DNA from: SW132 sp038150125
GTDB taxonomy: Bacteria; Bacteroidota; Rhodothermia; Balneolales; Balneolaceae
DNA: 64,000 nt
Assembly (NCBI RefSeq): GCF_038150125.1
Contig: NZ_JBBVMF010000012.1
Span: 62,001-126,000 of the forward strand
Reading direction: 5' to 3'
Shown: positions 1 to 8,075 of the stretch, piece by piece
Position numbering within the stretch: position 1 is the stretch's first letter
Layout: every line of letters starts with the position of its first letter
Translations under genes and position numbers: made by a program
Notes under the pieces: model-generated
Databases searched by the model: none
The model's input: only the letters and a program-made list of their open reading frames with translations
Told to the model about the DNA's origin: nothing

Positions 1-748
1 GATTGCCCGGCGTGCCAATCTTGTAAAACAGATCCGAAAGCAAGAAAATAATGTGCTCCTTTTCGATGCCGGCGATGTCTTCCAGGGAACGCCGTGGTTT
101 GATGTTTACGGAGGCGAGGTTGATCTCGAGCTGATGAGCGAGATGAACTATGATGCCATGGCCGTAGGAAATCATGAATTCGACAATGGCCTACAGGCGT
201 TCGCTGATGCAGCATCAAAAGCAGAATTCCCAATCCTTGCAGCAAACTACGGCACTCGAAACACGCCGCTTAATGATGTGATCCGACGCTTCTTTATAAA
301 AGAGACGGCGGGAATTAAAATAGGTATTTTCGGTCTGGGCATTGGTCTTAATGGCGTTGTCGATCCAGAACTTTATGGCGCTGTTCGGTCACGTGATCCG
401 GAAATTTGGGCCAACGGGATGGTCAGAAGTTTACGTGAATTCAATAATTGTGATCTTGTTATCTGCCTGAGTCATCTTGGATTTAGATATGGTAATCCTG
501 GACGAATGGACGACGTCACACTGGCGGGGAAAGTTGATGGAATTGATTTGATCATTGGCGGCCACACCCATACGTTTTTAGATCAGCCGGAAATAATAAC
601 TTCTCCATCCGGTTCCAAAACGATTGTGACACAAATGGGGCATAGCGGCATACGTTTGGGGCGTATTGATATTAATCTCGATACCTATCTTGAAAACAGG
701 GCGACTGATAGCATCCACTCAGAATTTTATACTATTGGCCCAACGTAA
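1..748 (+). CDS. Metallophosphatase of the 5'-nucleotidase type (5' end outside window)
   Basis: The frame is open from base 2, so the start lies before the window; the visible part is about 248 residues. Calcineurin-like phosphoesterase motifs are seen in order: DAGDVFQGTPW, VGNHEFDNG, LSHLGFRYG and GGHTHTFLD, the set of metal-binding motifs typical of UshA-like 5'-nucleotidases. The C-terminal nucleotide-binding domain of UshA is absent, so this is a single-domain enzyme, as in Bacteroidota where the two domains are often split between adjacent genes (known of the group; the partner would lie upstream and cannot be seen). The likely role is hydrolysis of nucleotides or related phosphoesters outside the cytoplasm, but a signal peptide cannot be checked. 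The TAA stop at 746-748 overlaps the first repeat of the downstream array. Confidence 0.8.
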   Translation, partial: IARRANLVKQIRKQENNVLLFDAGDVFQGTPWFDVYGGEVDLELMSEMNYDAMAVGNHEFDNGLQAFADAASKAEFPILAANYGTRNTPLNDVIRRFFIKETAGIKIGIFGLGIGLNGVVDPELYGAVRSRDPEIWANGMVRSLREFNNCDLVICLSHLGFRYGNPGRMDDVTLAGKVDGIDLIIGGHTHTFLDQPEIITSPSGSKTIVTQMGHSGIRLGRIDINLDTYLENRATDSIHSEFYTIGPT

Positions 749-1257
749 AGCGGGTCGCCGACCCGCTTCCTCCGAACCAAGTAAATCGATGAGAGATGTA
801 AAAGGGAGAACCCGGTAAACTGCCTGCTAAGAACGACAAATAAATCCATTTACTATATCTTTCCTCCTCGGCTTAGGCAAGCCGAGCTACGTAGAGCGGG
901 TCGCCGACCCACTTCCTCTGAACTAAGCGAATCGATGAGAGATGCGAAAGGGAGGACCCGGTAAACTATCTGATTAGAACGACAAATAAATCCACTGACT
1001 GAATCTTTCACCCCTCGGCTCAGGCAAGCCGAGCTACGTAGAGCGGGTCGCCGACCCGCTTCCTCCGAGCAAAGGAAATCGATGAGAGATGTAAAAGGGA
1101 TGATCCGGTAAACTGCCTGCTTAGAACGATAAATAAATCCGCTGACTGTATCTTTCCCCACTCGGCTCAGGCGAGCCGAGCTACTTAGAGCGGGTCGCCG
1201 ACCCGCTTCTTTTGAACCATGCAAGCCAATGAATATGGTGTATAAAATGGTGATCAG
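748..1257. repeat. REP/BIME-like array, upstream cluster (4 units)
   Basis: Four copies of a dyad (10-bp arms AAGCGGGTCG/CGACCCGCTT around one C) start at 748, 894, 1041 and 1188, spaced 145-147 bp. About 25 bp before each following dyad is a second hairpin (CTCGGCT / AGCCGAG around a short loop), so each unit carries two hairpins like a BIME. The linker between them is also conserved (GAACCAAG, ATCGATGAGAGATG, CGACAAATAAATCC). The fourth unit decays into the 3' end of the transposase gene by about 1257. Confidence 0.9.
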
Positions 1258-1936
1258 AAGGCATGATTAAACTTACACTGTCTAAAAATTCCGCCTTGCA
1301 ATACGTATAAGACCATTGTCGCCAATCAGAAATAAGTTTTGCGTTTACAGGATTATTCAAAGTGTAAAGTATAGAGTTTTCGAGTTCTGAAACATCTCTT
1401 ATCAGTCGATCAAAGTTTTCAGCTTGCCAAAATGATCCTTTTCTATTCAATATCTGGTTGCATTTTCTTGCAGTGAACTTTTTTAGGTTACCCAAAATGT
1501 GTGTGACCGGAAATTTTTCTGATTTCATATTTTCTTTAATACTTTTACCTACACAATCAATCTTCTCGTCATCAATGTGACGAAAGACTATGTGAACATG
1601 ATTGGACATTACGCAGTACGCGTACAAATCATAGATCTTATAGTTTCTGAAATGAATTGAATTCTCCACAACTCTTGCAATATCAGGCAGTTTAAGCCAA
1701 TGAGGCCCAGAAAGATTTTGGTCGAGATGTGATTCATATTTGGCGAATATCTGTCTCTCTATTTTGGACCTGAGTTTATCATCAGCATCTTTTCTTAAAT
1801 CTTTTTCAAACTGCTTTCGATATGATTTCAACTCTTGTACGATGTGGACAGGCAGTGATCCAAACAACCGGAACGTTACAAAATATTCACCCCCCTTAAA
1901 TTGTATATGCGGAAGATTTCTCTTGTAATACGCCAT
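1181..1936 (-). CDS. REP-associated tyrosine transposase (RAYT, Y1_Tnp/TnpA_REP family)
   Basis: 251 residues. The single-strand-specific HUH/Y1 nuclease signature is visible: AYCVMSNHVHIVF with H113 and H115 as metal ligands, and NSILYTLNNPVNAKL with Y191 as the candidate catalytic tyrosine, preceded by the family's SFWQAENFDRLIRD block. RAYTs are single-copy domesticated relatives of IS200/IS605 transposases that cut and join at REP hairpins; this gene sits between two arrays of exactly such hairpins. The ATG at 1936 is preceded by AT-rich sequence. The last ~18 residues (around GSATRSK) are encoded by the repeat, and the TAG stop at 1181-1183 comes from the CTACGTAG-like junction seen in the other units. 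Probably intact. Confidence 0.88.
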   Translation of the reverse strand: MAYYKRNLPHIQFKGGEYFVTFRLFGSLPVHIVQELKSYRKQFEKDLRKDADDKLRSKIERQIFAKYESHLDQNLSGPHWLKLPDIARVVENSIHFRNYKIYDLYAYCVMSNHVHIVFRHIDDEKIDCVGKSIKENMKSEKFPVTHILGNLKKFTARKCNQILNRKGSFWQAENFDRLIRDVSELENSILYTLNNPVNAKLISDWRQWSYTYCKAEFLDSVSLIMPSDHHFIHHIHWLAWFKRSGSATRSK

Positions 1937-2026
1937 TTTCTTGATTTTTTATTTTTGATTATACTCTTGATTTATGTCTGAAAATCTAAAAGAAGAGATC
2001 TTACATCGCAATTATTATTTTTGGTA

Positions 2027-2766
2027 AACGTAAAGCGGGTCGCCGACCCGCTTCCTCTGAACCAAGCAAACCGATGAGAGTGGTGAAGCGGAATGACCCA
2101 GTAAGCTGTCTGCTTTGAACGACAAATAAATCCATTGACTGAATCTTTCCCCCCTCGGCTTAGGCAAGCCGAGCTACGTAGAGCGGGTCGCCGACCCGCT
2201 TCCTCCGAACCAAGCAAACCGATGAGAGTGGTGAAGCGGGATGACCCGGTAAGCTGTCTGCTTAGAACGACAAAAAATCCATTGATTGAATCTTTCACCC
2301 CTCGGCTTAGCCAAGCCGAGCTACGTAAAGCGGGTCGCCGACCCGCTTCCTCTGAACCAAGCAAACCGATGAGAGATGTAAAAGGGAGAACCCGGTAAGC
2401 TGCCTGCTTAGAACGACAAATAAATCCACTGACTGAATCTTTCCCCCTCGCTTAGGCAAGCCGAGCTACGTAGAGCGGGTCGCCGACCCACTTACTCTGA
2501 ACCAAGCAAACCGATGAGAGTGGTGAAGAGGGATGATCCGGTAAACTGCCTGCTTAGAACGACAAATAAATCCGTTGACTGTATCTTTCCCCACTCGGCT
2601 TAGGCAAGCCGAGTTACATAAAGCGGGTCGCCGACCCGCTTCCTCCGAACCAAGTAAATCGATGAGAGATGTAAAAGGGAGAACCCGGTAAACTGCCTGC
2701 TTATAACGACAAATAAATCCGCTGACTGTATCTTTCCCCACTCGGCTCAGGCGAGCTAAGTTACGT
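2027..2766. repeat. REP/BIME-like array, downstream cluster (5 units)
   Basis: Five further copies of the same unit, with dyads at 2033, 2181, 2328, 2473 and 2621 (spacing 145-148 bp), each followed by the conserved linker and a CTCGGCT...AGCCGAG hairpin. The copy at 2473 has one base change in the dyad arm (CCCACTT). The last unit ends in a degenerate second hairpin near 2741-2760 and then the unique sequence starts. Short open frames across this region on both strands are by-products of a period close to 147 bp (49 codons). Confidence 0.9.
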
Positions 2767-2775
2767 AAATAAAAG

Positions 2776-2807
2776 AGGGCTGCCACCTTTGGTAAAATGA
2801 CAGCCCT
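2776..2807 (-). terminator. Rho-independent terminator of the sigma/anti-sigma operon
   Basis: The arms GGGCTGCCA and TGACAGCCC pair 8 of 9 bases around a 12-14 nt loop. Read on the minus strand the hairpin is followed by CTCTTTTATTT. It lies 80 bases downstream of the anti-sigma stop codon. The plus-strand side lacks a T run, so it mainly serves the minus strand. Confidence 0.7.
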
Positions 2808-2887
2808 TTGAGGGGAATAAGATGAGAACTTAATCTCATATGATTTTAGAACGAAATGGGGATAAATAAATTGCAGTCTGGCTAAGA

Positions 2888-3757
2888 TTAGTTTTGCTGG
2901 CCAACCAGGTACATATTTCCGGTAGGCTGAGGAGCACCGCCTTTCGGTTCAAGCGTAACGGCAAATGTGTTTGATATATCAGAGGGGCGCTCTTTCAGGC
3001 GGTCAATTCGATAAATCAGATCAGTTGATGGTTGTTCAAAGGAGAAAACACCCGCGCTGATTGGCGATTGCTGGTCCTTAATTAGCCACAGCTGGTAATC
3101 CTGATCATCTGCAGGTTCTGGCAAATTGGCAACTTGAAGCAGAGCCTGTTCATTTTCAAAATCCCAGATTATTTTTCCATAGCCATCTGGGTTCGTTTCC
3201 TGTCCGGCCATCAAAATAAGATTAACTTCCCGCGATTCGAGAATTGCCAGCAATTCCTCTTTGCGTTCAAGTTCGGTCTCAAGCTGAGTTAATAGTTCAT
3301 TTCGCTGCTCCAGCTCAGACTGTAGTACCGATATCTGCGTCTCCTTTTGGTCAACAAGAGAGGATTGTTGCTGTGAATAAAGAGCAAGGCCGAGCACACC
3401 GGCCAACAGAACCGCAGCGGCTGCTTTAAAAGCCCAAATGGGTAAAACGTTGCCGTTACCGGACGATATATTATATTGCGATGGCGCCGAGCCACTCCGT
3501 CCGGCACTGCCTGATGTTTCACCTTCCGAGATGTCATCCAGGATTTTGTCGAATAAATCAACAGAGGGTTCAGTAGGATCCGCGGCAAGCGAGAGATCAT
3601 CTTTGATCCTCACCATCTGCCGGTAAATCTCCATTTGTTTTGGAGATGCCTCATCAAGCATCTTCTCAAACGTGAGTCTGTCCTCCTCAGAAAGTGCTCC
3701 GAGAACATAGCCCGCACACAGAGATTCAAACTCGTTAGGTGTTTCCTGTTCGCTCAT
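2888..3757 (-). CDS. Anti-sigma factor, RskA (anti-sigma-K) type
   Basis: 289 residues. The N-terminal ~75 residues (FESLCAGYVLGALSEEDRLTFEKML) form the anti-sigma helical domain without a zinc-finger Cys/His set. A single transmembrane segment follows at about 107-127 (WAFKAAAAVLLAGVLGLALY), then a coiled coil at about 130-172 rich in Glu/Leu/Gln, then a C-terminal RskA domain (about 180-289: DQDYQLWLIKDQ, FAVTLEPKGGAPQPTG). It should hold the neighbouring ECF sigma factor at the inner membrane and release it on an envelope signal. It starts 5 bases after the restored stop of the sigma gene, so the two are co-transcribed. Confidence 0.88.
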   Translation of the reverse strand: MSEQETPNEFESLCAGYVLGALSEEDRLTFEKMLDEASPKQMEIYRQMVRIKDDLSLAADPTEPSVDLFDKILDDISEGETSGSAGRSGSAPSQYNISSGNGNVLPIWAFKAAAAVLLAGVLGLALYSQQQSSLVDQKETQISVLQSELEQRNELLTQLETELERKEELLAILESREVNLILMAGQETNPDGYGKIIWDFENEQALLQVANLPEPADDQDYQLWLIKDQQSPISAGVFSFEQPSTDLIYRIDRLKERPSDISNTFAVTLEPKGGAPQPTGNMYLVGQQN

Positions 3758-3762
3758 TCATA

Positions 3763-4307
3763 TTATTCCGTTAACAAATCACGCAATTTAATCATGCCTT
3801 GCCGCATTCTATACTTGACTGTTCCCAGGGGAATGTCAATTTTTTCTGCAATTTCCAACTCAGATAAACCGTGGAAATATGAGATATAAAGAACCTGCCG
3901 TTCTTTTTATTGAGTTTCGCAAGTGCTTTCCGTACACCAACTGCCCGTTCGTTTATCTCAATTTTTTCTTCCGTGTTAGGATTTTCCGTACTTAAATTAA
4001 ACGAATACTCATCGTCATTAATTATATAATCATCTTTGCGCTGATTCTTAAAAGCCCGCGACCGTGTTCTGTCAATCGCTCTGTTTCGTGCCCGTGTTGC
4101 AATAAAACTATACGCACTGCCCCTCGATGGATCGAACTGATCTGCCCGGTTCCAGATCTTTACAAAAATTTCCTGCAGCAGATCTTCTGCCTCTTCCCGG
4201 TTATGTAATATCCTGTAGATCATGCCGAAGAGAATCTTACTGAATCGGTCATAAAGCTTCTTTAGCGCGGTTATGTCACCCGACTGTACCCTAATCAGCC
4301 ATTCCAT
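3763..4307 (-). pseudogene. ECF sigma-70 factor, frameshifted in region 4
   Basis: Region 2 is clear (LYDRFSKILFGMIYRILHNREEAEDLLQEIFVKIWNRADQF, split here by domain not position). The frame then loses similarity after LAKLNKK and runs out at 3792. Reading the next frame from about 3904 restores a perfect sigma region 4: RQVLYISYFHGLSELEIA, EKIDIPLGTVKYRMRQG, ending at TAA 3763-3765, 5 bases before the anti-sigma ATG. The break coincides with a run of five T at 3904-3908 (A on the coding strand); a sixth A would give KKERQV. Either a one-base deletion inactivates the gene or the base call is wrong. The ATG at 4307 gives a normal ECF length of about 180 residues; the longer upstream frame shows no domain. 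Confidence 0.85.
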
Positions 4308-4704
4308 TCTCGCTTTTCGTCGGAGGTGTGCCGGGCAAAACCAAAAACTTGCAGAAAAAACTGGAGTATCAAGATGCTGCTTGTCTATACGCAGAAAAAA
4401 AGTAGCCGGATTGATATGGATTGTATACCCGCTTGCTTTAGTCTGACTGATAGCTGTATTTAATTTCTTTAAATCGGGTGAATATGGTTTATCTTTTTGG
4501 CAATCGTGAAGGCGTCGAAAAAAATTGGAGTGGTCCAGACACCTTGAATCAAACAATTTAATTCACCGGATATATCTGTTGCGGTAAATGTGTTCTGGAG
4601 ATATGTATAGGTACTGTTTTAAATAGATAACTGGAATAGAAGAATTCTTAATACCTTTTTTTTAACCAGGTTATTTACCTTCATTTAAAATTTTTGATGA
4701 TATT
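4308..4704. other. Intergenic region between divergent sigma factor and DUF808 genes
   Basis: About 400 bases. The minus-strand frame of the sigma gene stays open to 4556 but shows no recognisable domain and is probably not translated. It should hold the divergent promoters, but no convincing -35/-10 pair or inverted repeat could be picked out by eye. Confidence 0.5.
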
Positions 4705-5580
4705 ATGGCCTCAGGAATTTTCGCGATCTTTGACGATATTGCAGCATTGATGGATGATGTTGCCGTAATGGGTAAGGTGGCTGGCAAAAAAACAGCTGGC
4801 CTAATGGGTGACGATCTTGCCGTAAATGCAGAAAAAGCCTCAGGGTTTATGTCTGCTCGCGAGCTCCCTGTGTTGTGGGCAATCACAAAAGGCTCATTTC
4901 TGAACAAGTTCATTATTCTGCCAGTTGCCTTTCTTCTCAGCGCTTTCCTCCCATCGGTGGTTACGGCCGTACTAATTTTGGGCGGACTCTATCTTGCATA
5001 TGAGGGAGCTGAAAAAATATATGAGTATTTTGTTCCTCATACTCATCAAGAAGACTCACCGAAGCTGGAAAAACTCTCAAAAGACGAGGTGCTAGCCCGG
5101 GAAAAAGGAAAAATAAAGTCAGCTATCGTAACTGATTTTATTCTCTCTGTCGAAATCGTGATCATCGCATTAAGCTCTGTAGCCCAGGGGCCTCTGCTTA
5201 CACAAATTATTGTAGTCACACTCATTGCTCTGATAGCAACAGTAGGCGTTTATGGAGTTGTTGCATTGATTGTACGGATGGATGAATTTGGTGCCAGACT
5301 AATTAGTATGAATGATCGGGAAAATACCCTTTCTGATAAATTAGGCCGGTTTCTGGTCTGGGCACTTCCAAAAGTAATTAAAGGTTTATCGATTGTTGGA
5401 ACTATTGCGCTCTTACTTGTCTCCGGAGGAATTTTCACCCACAATATTTATTTCCTTCACGGCATATTTGATACCTTTCCCGCTATTTTCGTCGAATTTG
5501 TGTTGGGTATGATCGTTGGATTTTTAGTTCTTCTTGTTCTTACAGGAGGCAAGAAACTGTGGAAAGCCGCTTTCAAATAA
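4705..5580 (+). CDS. DUF808 (YedI family) inner-membrane protein
   Basis: 291 residues. The N-terminus (ASGIFAIFDDIAALMDDVA, GKKTAGLMGDDLAVNAEKA) is the signature of the DUF808/YedI family. Hydrophobic segments lie at about 73-110, 150-195, 225-250 and 258-282, consistent with several membrane passes, with a charged cytoplasmic segment (HTHQEDSPKLEKLSKDE) between. Family length is about 300, so it is complete. Function in the family is unknown. It stands alone, 111 bases before the next gene. Confidence 0.88.
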   Translation: MASGIFAIFDDIAALMDDVAVMGKVAGKKTAGLMGDDLAVNAEKASGFMSARELPVLWAITKGSFLNKFIILPVAFLLSAFLPSVVTAVLILGGLYLAYEGAEKIYEYFVPHTHQEDSPKLEKLSKDEVLAREKGKIKSAIVTDFILSVEIVIIALSSVAQGPLLTQIIVVTLIALIATVGVYGVVALIVRMDEFGARLISMNDRENTLSDKLGRFLVWALPKVIKGLSIVGTIALLLVSGGIFTHNIYFLHGIFDTFPAIFVEFVLGMIVGFLVLLVLTGGKKLWKAAFK

Positions 5581-5691
5581 TAACCTATTCATCTCACGCA
5601 GATGGTCAAAAAAAAGGAATTTATTCCATGAACCGAATGAATAGAGTTTACGTTTTTGATCATTCAATAAGTTAATTGTAAATCTATAGAT

Positions 5692-6876
5692 ATGCCCTGG
5701 ACACTTCGAATGACGCTGATCGTTACTGCAATGACCGCAGTTGCAATGACATATAATATTATCCGGTTACATTGGTATTCGAAGCAGACGTCACTCTATT
5801 CCTCATTTAAATTTTGGTTCCCTGCATCCGTTTCTGCTCTTCTGATTCTTGCATATCCCGTTTCCGGTTTCCTGATCCATTTTTTTGGAGGAGAATTTTC
5901 AAGAGATATCTACCCGGTATGGATGATAATTTTATTTTGGTACGGGTTCATTTTTAATGTCACACTATTCAACGTTCTCTTTCTGATCGATGTGCTAAAT
6001 CTGTTGCTAACTAAAGTCATCAGATTAAAACGGACTCAGCTCCAGACGCTGCTGGGACTTGTGGCAATTATTCTCACGGCAGGAGTGCTGATGTTCACCT
6101 CCATCAAAACAGGAGTTGATACGTACCGGGTTCAAACTGAAAGTATTGAACATAACGTAGCTGTGCAGGCTCTGCCAAACACAGGGCCTCTTAGAGTTGC
6201 TCACATCTCTGAAATTCACGCAGACCGCTTCACATCGCGTGAAAAAATTGCCAGGTATATGGATCATGTTCAGGCTGCAAACCCGGATATCATACTGGTC
6301 ACGGGAGATCTTATTTCTTCAGGGCTAAGTTTTGTTGAAGGGGCTGCACAAGAGCTCAAATCAGTTGCCGCACCGCTGGGAACCTGGTTTGTGATGGGAG
6401 ATCACGACTATTGGGCTGGCCCTGATGACGTTACAGAAATACTGGAGAACCTGGGTATTAATGTCCTGAGGAATGAGAATGAGTGGATTGAGCATGAGGG
6501 AATTACAATCCGGCTGACCGGCATCACGGAAGTATATAGTGAAAGTATTGACAGAGAGCTATTCAGCGAGTTGATGGCTGAGCGGCAAAACGAGACCTAC
6601 CGAATCCTATTTTCGCACCAGGCCACTGATGATTTGCTTGATGAAGCCCAAGATACCGGTGTGGATCTTTTCCTGGCGGGGCACACGCATGGCGGCCAGA
6701 TTCGTGTCCCGTTTTTCTACCGTACGATCACCGCAGCCCAGCTCGAAACGGATTATGTTCATGGCTTTTATATGTTTGATGATATGCTTCTCAGCATTAA
6801 TAGCGGCCTTGGCTATACATTGGCACCTGTACGCTTCAATGCCCCCGCAGAAGTCTCGGTTATTAATTTGGAGTAG
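5692..6876 (+). CDS. Membrane-anchored metallophosphoesterase (YkuE-like)
   Basis: 394 residues. Four hydrophobic segments (about 7-25, 42-65, 73-100, 119-138) precede a calcineurin-like phosphoesterase domain (about 167-390) probably facing the periplasm. Motifs are VTGDLIS (D206), MGDHDYW, FSHQATD and LAGHTHGGQIR. Two usual metal-site residues differ: the first motif reads ISEIHAD, with Glu174 where the family has Asp, and the third reads GDHD, with Asp237 where the family has Asn. Relatives such as YkuE act on cell-envelope phosphoesters, for example phospholipid headgroups, but the substrate here cannot be inferred. Only 33 bases separate its end from the convergent ilvE. Confidence 0.8.
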   Translation: MPWTLRMTLIVTAMTAVAMTYNIIRLHWYSKQTSLYSSFKFWFPASVSALLILAYPVSGFLIHFFGGEFSRDIYPVWMIILFWYGFIFNVTLFNVLFLIDVLNLLLTKVIRLKRTQLQTLLGLVAIILTAGVLMFTSIKTGVDTYRVQTESIEHNVAVQALPNTGPLRVAHISEIHADRFTSREKIARYMDHVQAANPDIILVTGDLISSGLSFVEGAAQELKSVAAPLGTWFVMGDHDYWAGPDDVTEILENLGINVLRNENEWIEHEGITIRLTGITEVYSESIDRELFSELMAERQNETYRILFSHQATDDLLDEAQDTGVDLFLAGHTHGGQIRVPFFYRTITAAQLETDYVHGFYMFDDMLLSINSGLGYTLAPVRFNAPAEVSVINLE

Positions 6877-6909
6877 ATCACCATTTTACAAATTTTCCGA
6901 TAACCGATA

Positions 6910-7974
6910 TTACCCAACTTTCACAGGATGCACCCAGTTAAACGGATCATTGAGTTCTCCGTACTGAATGCCGGTGATAGTGTCATACATTTTCTTAGCA
7001 AACGGGCCAATGTTATCGCGATCCAGTTCTATTGTATCACCTTTATGGTGAATAAGTCCCACAGGTGAAATAACGGCCGCTGTGCCTGATCCAAAAATTT
7101 CCTCAAGGCTGCCGTCTTTATGGGCATCAAATACTTCATCAATTGAGATTCGCCGCTCTTCAACATCCACGTCCCACGCTTTAGCCTGTGCGATTACCGA
7201 TCGGCGCGTAATGCCGGGCAAGACTGTTCCGCCAAGTTCAGGCGTAACCAGCTTACCATTAATTTTGAAGAAAATATTCATGGTTCCAACCTCTTCCACA
7301 TATTTATTTTCTTTAGCATCGAGCCACAGAACTTGGGTGTATCCTTCGGCTTGAGCTTTTTGAGCAGGCAAAAAGCTGCCCCCATAATTCCCGGCTGCTT
7401 TTGCTTCTCCTGTCCCACCTTTTACGGCTCGTACGTAATTATCGGTAGTTGTAAGACTTACCGGGTTAAATCCTTCTTTGTAGTAAGCCGCAACAGGACT
7501 TGTTATCACCATATACCGGTACTCTTTTGCAGCTCTTGCAGCGATGTATTCTTCAGATGCAAATACAAACGGCCGTATATACAGAGCGTGTCCCTTAGTT
7601 TTGGGAACCCATTTGTGATCGAGGCGGATCAGCGCTTCGAGGGTATCTATGAAGATTTCTTTTTCCATAGAGGGAATACACATCCGCTCCGAAGAGTTAC
7701 TGATGCGCTCGTGGTGGTCATCAAGCCGAAACAGATTGATGGTTTCATCGTCGACATAATATGCTTTCATTCCCTCGAATACAGCCTGCCCGTAATGCAG
7801 TGCATGCATCGACGGGTGAAAAGAGATAGGTGCGTAAGGCGTGATTTGAGGTTCCTGCCAGCTTCCGTTTTTAAACGTCACATCAATCATGTGATCAGAA
7901 AACTTTCGACCGAATTCAAGGTTATCGAAATCAACAGAGGAAAGGCGGCTGTTCTGTGTTTTGGTAATCTCCAT
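6910..7974 (-). CDS. ilvE: Branched-chain amino acid aminotransferase (type II)
   Basis: 354 residues, normal for the ~350-residue class II (eukaryote-like) BCAT. It carries out the final transamination to valine, leucine and isoleucine with glutamate as donor. Fold type IV features are visible: HALHYGQAVFEGMKAY near 78-93, the ALYIRPFVFASE segment, the PLP-lysine region VKGGTGEAKAAGNYGGSF, EEVGTMNIFFKI, and LPGITRRSVI for phosphate binding. It sits about 44 kb from the ilv/leu cluster and has no apparent operon partner; it converges with the phosphoesterase gene. The start at 7974 gives the usual N-terminus. Confidence 0.93.
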   Translation of the reverse strand: MEITKTQNSRLSSVDFDNLEFGRKFSDHMIDVTFKNGSWQEPQITPYAPISFHPSMHALHYGQAVFEGMKAYYVDDETINLFRLDDHHERISNSSERMCIPSMEKEIFIDTLEALIRLDHKWVPKTKGHALYIRPFVFASEEYIAARAAKEYRYMVITSPVAAYYKEGFNPVSLTTTDNYVRAVKGGTGEAKAAGNYGGSFLPAQKAQAEGYTQVLWLDAKENKYVEEVGTMNIFFKINGKLVTPELGGTVLPGITRRSVIAQAKAWDVDVEERRISIDEVFDAHKDGSLEEIFGSGTAAVISPVGLIHHKGDTIELDRDNIGPFAKKMYDTITGIQYGELNDPFNWVHPVKVG

Positions 7975-8075
7975 GGTCGCAGGTATGAAATTTATATTTA
8001 TCGCTAATTTTGCTTAAGATAAGAGGATTTTGAGAAACTGTTTAATCAAAACCGAAAAATTACAGGCACAATTTT

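Noticed and set aside
748..2766. Impression of a CRISPR array from regular repeats
   Set aside because: The linkers are as conserved as the dyads, the period is ~147 bp, and no cas gene is present.
853..2786. Open frames of 87-130 codons across the REP arrays on both strands (853-1224, 1972-2364, 2135-2398, 2466-2786)
   Set aside because: They translate the repeat unit itself (recurring SEEAGRRPALRSSACLSR); the unit length near 147 bp keeps the frame open by chance.
3244..3889. ORFs on both strands inside the anti-sigma and sigma genes
   Set aside because: Alternative frames of recognised genes; the plus-strand ones have no domains.
4308..4556. N-terminal extension of the ECF sigma open frame
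   Set aside because: No similarity to sigma factors before MEWLIRVQSGD; the extension is just upstream DNA without stops.
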